Source: Clostridium sp. CAG:914
Lineage (GTDB): Bacteria > Bacillota_I > Bacilli_A > RF39 > UBA660
Assembly: GCA_000437895.1 (NCBI GenBank)
Contig: FR902145.1
Coordinates: forward strand, 1-64,000
Reading direction: 5' to 3'
DNA: 64,000 bases
The position numbers were made by a program, and so were the translations under genes. Below, piece after piece: positions 61,366 through 64,000 of the stretch; position 1 is the stretch's first letter; each line of letters opens with the position of its first letter. Below the pieces are notes generated by a model. The model saw nothing but the letters and a program-made list of their open reading frames with translations, ran no database searches and was not told where the DNA came from.

Positions 61366-62109
61366 ATGAGCTTAAGAAATAGGGTATTAGAGAGTAAAGA
61401 GTTAGAAATAACTCAAAATTATAAAAAAGGATATCACGATGGAATAGATGTAGTTAATAAGAACTACACATTAGGAAATATTGTTGCCCATAGCAATGGA
61501 ATAGTTATTTCCTATAGAAATGATTGTAATGGATTTGAAAATGGTTCATATGGAAATTACGTAAAAATAAAACATAACAATGGATACTACACATTGTATG
61601 CCCATATGGCATATAATAGTGTAAAAGTAAAAGAAGGACAAAATGTAACAAAAGGACAAGTGCTTGGATATATGGGAAATACAGGTATGAGTTATGGAGG
61701 ACATCTACATTTTGAAGTAAGAAATACATCGGACATAAGAATAGATCCAACAAGTTATTTAAATTCTGATTTGCCTAATATAAATAAAACCATTGAAGAA
61801 CTTGTTAAAGAAGTTATCGAAGGAAAATGGGGAAATGGTGAAGAAAGAAAAAGAAGATTAGGAGATAAATATATAGAAGTCCAAACAAGAGTCAATGAAA
61901 AATTACAATCTAAAACAAAATATTTATATAATCCTAACTATAAAGGCAATTCTATTGTAGATGGATTAAAAGAAATATCTATAGATAGCTCATTTAATTA
62001 TCGTAAAAAATTAGCCAAAATCAATAACATAAATAATTATATAGGTAGTGCCGAACAAAATACAACACTATTAAATTTATTAAAAAAGGGCAAGTTAATA
62101 GATGCGTAA
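61366..62109 (+). CDS. M23 peptidase with CW_7 repeat, endolysin-like
   Basis: The 247-residue protein has a LytM/M23 zinc peptidase domain (about 20-130: YHDGIDVVN, LYAHMAYNSVKVKEGQNV and GGHLHFEVRN, with His ligands in HDGID and HLHFE) and then a CW_7-type wall-binding motif (EELVKEVIEGKWGNGEERKR, about 143-175). It ends in a segment with NSIVDGLKEISIDSSFNYRKK, which I know from Firmicutes phage lysins. No signal peptide is present, as in holin-dependent endolysins. It could be a prophage remnant or a domesticated lysis cassette. Confidence 0.85.
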   Translation: MSLRNRVLESKELEITQNYKKGYHDGIDVVNKNYTLGNIVAHSNGIVISYRNDCNGFENGSYGNYVKIKHNNGYYTLYAHMAYNSVKVKEGQNVTKGQVLGYMGNTGMSYGGHLHFEVRNTSDIRIDPTSYLNSDLPNINKTIEELVKEVIEGKWGNGEERKRRLGDKYIEVQTRVNEKLQSKTKYLYNPNYKGNSIVDGLKEISIDSSFNYRKKLAKINNINNYIGSAEQNTTLLNLLKKGKLIDA

Positions 62110-62141
62110 CTCAAAAATTTTAGTCTGATAAAATATTTTAA

Positions 62142-62164
62142 AAAAACGGAATATCCGTTTTTTT
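62142..62164 (+). terminator. Terminator after the endolysin-like gene
   Basis: AAAAACGGA and TCCGTTTTT form a 9-bp stem with a 3-base loop, followed by T residues. Confidence 0.9.
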
Positions 62165-62343
62165 ATATTTGATTATTAAATAGTTTACTTGTTGTCTAAA
62201 ATATCTAATTACAATGAACAACAACCATTATCTTTGCTAACTTATTCTTAATTTAATCATTCAATAATCAACTTCAAGTAACATATAATATATTACTTAT
62301 AGACAAAATATCACTTAAAATATTATTGTAAATCATAAAAAAA

Positions 62344-62371
62344 TTGACATAAAATTCAATAATGTTATAAT
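62344..62371 (+). promoter_or_regulatory. Consensus promoter of the DUF4163-like gene
   Basis: TTGACA at 62344, a 16-bp spacer and TATAAT at 62366 match the full consensus for the main sigma factor. Confidence 0.85.
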
Positions 62372-62393
62372 TATAATTGAAAGGCATAAAAAA

Positions 62394-63191
62394 ATGAAAA
62401 ATAATAAGGGTTTGGTTATCATAACAATTATTTTAGGTGTATTAGTTGTATTGATGGTTGGCTATATAGTATATGACAAAGTATTAAACCAAAATAACAA
62501 TAGCGAAAGTAAAGAAAATAAAAACAGTGTTTCAAAGTTAAATAGCAGTAAAGATTGGGTTTATGATGCTGACTATGATTTGCCTACAAATAAAGAAAGT
62601 TATTACGGATTTAGTGATCATAGTAAACTAATAAGTGCAAGTGATTTAGTTGTTCCATACATAAATATTGATTCTGATGATGCAAAAAAAGCAAACAAAG
62701 AAATCTATGAATTATATGAGAATCTAATAAAAAAGTTTAATGAAAATTTAAAGGATGAAATATGGTTTACCTTAGTTGAGTATAAAACTTATACTAATGA
62801 TAATATAATATCTGTTGTTATTACTACAGAATCTAGTGGTACAGGACCTACAACCTATGATTACTATACATATAATTTTAATTTAAATAATGGAAAATTA
62901 TTATCTTATAAAGAAGCATATAACATTACTGGATTTACTGAAAGTAATATAGAAGATAAAGCTATTCGTGTTATTACAGATGCCTTAATGGAAATATATT
63001 TAGGTTCTACAGAAGAAAAATATTCTGATTTTTATAATGATAATAATAAAAACAGTAATAATTACAAGACATCTGTTGATAATGACACAATTAGATTTTT
63101 TATTGATGAAAATAAAAAATTAAATATTATAGTAACATTAGAAACAACGATTGCAGGATATAAAAATAGTATAATCCTTACTGTTAAATAA
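62394..63191 (+). CDS. Membrane-anchored DUF4163/DUF3298-like protein
   Basis: The 265-residue protein has one N-terminal membrane helix (about 7-27), a Ser/Asn/Lys linker and an outer domain. The domain has DLVVPYINIDSDDAKKANKE, SVVITTESSGTGPTTYDYYT and NNGKLLSYKEAYN, the pattern of the DUF4163/DUF3298 (RsiV/PdaC-type) fold, which in RsiV binds lysozyme. The second half is only partly conserved. GAAAGG precedes the ATG. It has its own consensus promoter. Confidence 0.75.
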   Translation: MKNNKGLVIITIILGVLVVLMVGYIVYDKVLNQNNNSESKENKNSVSKLNSSKDWVYDADYDLPTNKESYYGFSDHSKLISASDLVVPYINIDSDDAKKANKEIYELYENLIKKFNENLKDEIWFTLVEYKTYTNDNIISVVITTESSGTGPTTYDYYTYNFNLNNGKLLSYKEAYNITGFTESNIEDKAIRVITDALMEIYLGSTEEKYSDFYNDNNKNSNNYKTSVDNDTIRFFIDENKKLNIIVTLETTIAGYKNSIILTVK

Positions 63192-63274
63192 TTATAATAT
63201 ATAATTAATTGATAACAATATATTATTGAAGATTGACACAAAGTTGAATTTAAAAAATATAAGGAGGAGGATAT

Positions 63275-64000
63275 ATGAGAATAAAATTGCTAGGAATATT
63301 ATTTTGCGGAATTTTATTATTGGGGGTAAGTGGTTGTAAGGATAAAATTAATAAAAATGTAACTTTATCACTTAAGGAAGGAACACTTACAAATAAAGGC
63401 GTAACATTAATATTAAAAAACAATTCAAAAATTAATTATTCATATGGAGAACCTTATTATATAGAACAAGAAAAAGAAGGTAAGTGGAGAAAATTAGAAA
63501 CAATTCATGATATGGCATTTAATATGCCTGCATGGGAATTAGAAACTGGAAAATCAGTAGAACTTAGTATTGATTGGGAATATGGATATGGTCAATTAGA
63601 AAGTGGCAATTATAGGATAGTAAAAGAAATTTTTAAAGAATCTACATCTAATATAAATAATAGTGTTAGTTTTAATGTGTATGCAAAATTTAAAATTGAT
63701 GAAAAAGATTATGAATATGAAAAAGCAAAAATAACAGAAATTGAATTAAAAACTGAAGTAGATACGATGAATCATGGCAATAGTGATGAAGAAATTGTTA
63801 AATACAAAACATATATAAAAAATAATAAATTATATGCTAAAAATTTGAATACAAATGAAGAGAAAATGATATTTGATAAAGAACCTGTAAAAAACATTGC
63901 AACAAGAAATATATGCTGTACAGGTAATGCACATTTATTAATATTAACTACTAGTGGAAATGTTTATATGTCTAACGAAGATAGTAATTATGGTTTTACC
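63275..64000 (+). CDS. Lipoprotein with an immunoglobulin-like (Big_14-type) domain, cut by the window end
   Basis: The ATG at 63275 follows AGGAGGAGG. The signal peptide ends in LLGVSGCKD, a lipobox with Cys21. Next comes TLSLKEGTLTNKGVTLILKN with SYGEPYYIEQEKEGKWRKL, the pattern of a small bacterial Ig-like domain found in Gram-positive lipoproteins. A charged linker follows from about residue 145. The last visible part (AHLLILTTSGNVYMS) may open an RCC1-type repeat region. The frame is open to base 64000, so at least 242 residues are present and the end is missing. Confidence 0.8.
   Translation, partial: MRIKLLGILFCGILLLGVSGCKDKINKNVTLSLKEGTLTNKGVTLILKNNSKINYSYGEPYYIEQEKEGKWRKLETIHDMAFNMPAWELETGKSVELSIDWEYGYGQLESGNYRIVKEIFKESTSNINNSVSFNVYAKFKIDEKDYEYEKAKITEIELKTEVDTMNHGNSDEEIVKYKTYIKNNKLYAKNLNTNEEKMIFDKEPVKNIATRNICCTGNAHLLILTTSGNVYMSNEDSNYGFT

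Noticed and set aside
1..64000. Alternative genetic code with TGA as tryptophan (Mycoplasma-like)
   Set aside because: Trp is encoded by TGG throughout, and genes such as the recombinase and the 28424 gene end at TGA; full-length conserved proteins are read with the standard code.

Overview
The window is an AT-rich chromosomal segment of a Gram-positive, apparently spore-forming member of the low-GC Bacillota (Bacilli-type gene content). The support is: strong AGGAGG-type ribosome binding sites; TGA used as a stop throughout; TTGACA/TATAAT promoters; LtaS-like and SipW-like enzymes; RNase Y; CdaA/CdaR; a SpoVIF-like protein; and a pro-SigK gene. The exact lineage cannot be fixed from the sequence alone.

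Layout. 1-2.6 kb: accessory genes (membrane protein, KilA-N protein, TnpV). 2.7-11.2 kb: housekeeping, mostly minus strand (L31, pseudo-SGNH protein, MurA, SpoVIF, Der, EngB, radical SAM protein, YugP, CysS, and a probably frameshifted gene). 11.4-33.7 kb: two adjacent, paralogous SipW/TasA-type surface-fibre loci. Each has one signal peptidase homologue that keeps its catalytic Ser and His and one that has lost them, plus several SipW-type substrates. Locus A also carries a membrane-anchored McrB-like AAA+ ATPase and a DUF2357-like (McrC-like) partner. Locus B carries a 2,731-residue predicted beta-helix protein with about 34 YGGGN-type repeats. 33.7-47.5 kb: Ddl remnant, CdaR/CdaA, a Cys-Gln thioester adhesin, RNase Y, TrmL, DUF951, AbgT, YchF, PepF, LtaS-like enzyme, L28.

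47.7-55.1 kb is the most striking region. The mother-cell sigma factor gene sigK is split into a 3' part (47677-48049) and a 5' part (54729-55059) by a 6,684-bp element with a large serine recombinase: a very small skin element. The split is after the codon for N110 (CAEN|EILM), which I recall as the site of the Bacillus subtilis skin. Both junctions share CATTC, and 18-bp inverted arms (17/18 identical) lie just inside. Joining them restores a 232-codon sigK. The sequence also implies something I have not seen described: attP would lie inside the recombinase reading frame. In the excised circle the 588-codon recombinase would read through in frame into a 169-codon tandem-HTH region that has no ATG, GTG or TTG start ahead of its first HTH while integrated. 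The cargo is plasmid-like (RepL-like replication protein, excisionase-like HTH proteins, duplicated small genes).

55.2-64 kb: TrpS, YqeG, YqeH, an Abi (AbiD/F-type HEPN) protein, HtrA, the rpsF-ssb-rpsR operon, a holin-like/M23-CW_7 endolysin-like set, a DUF4163-like membrane protein, and a lipoprotein cut by the window edge. No tRNA, rRNA or CRISPR was seen.
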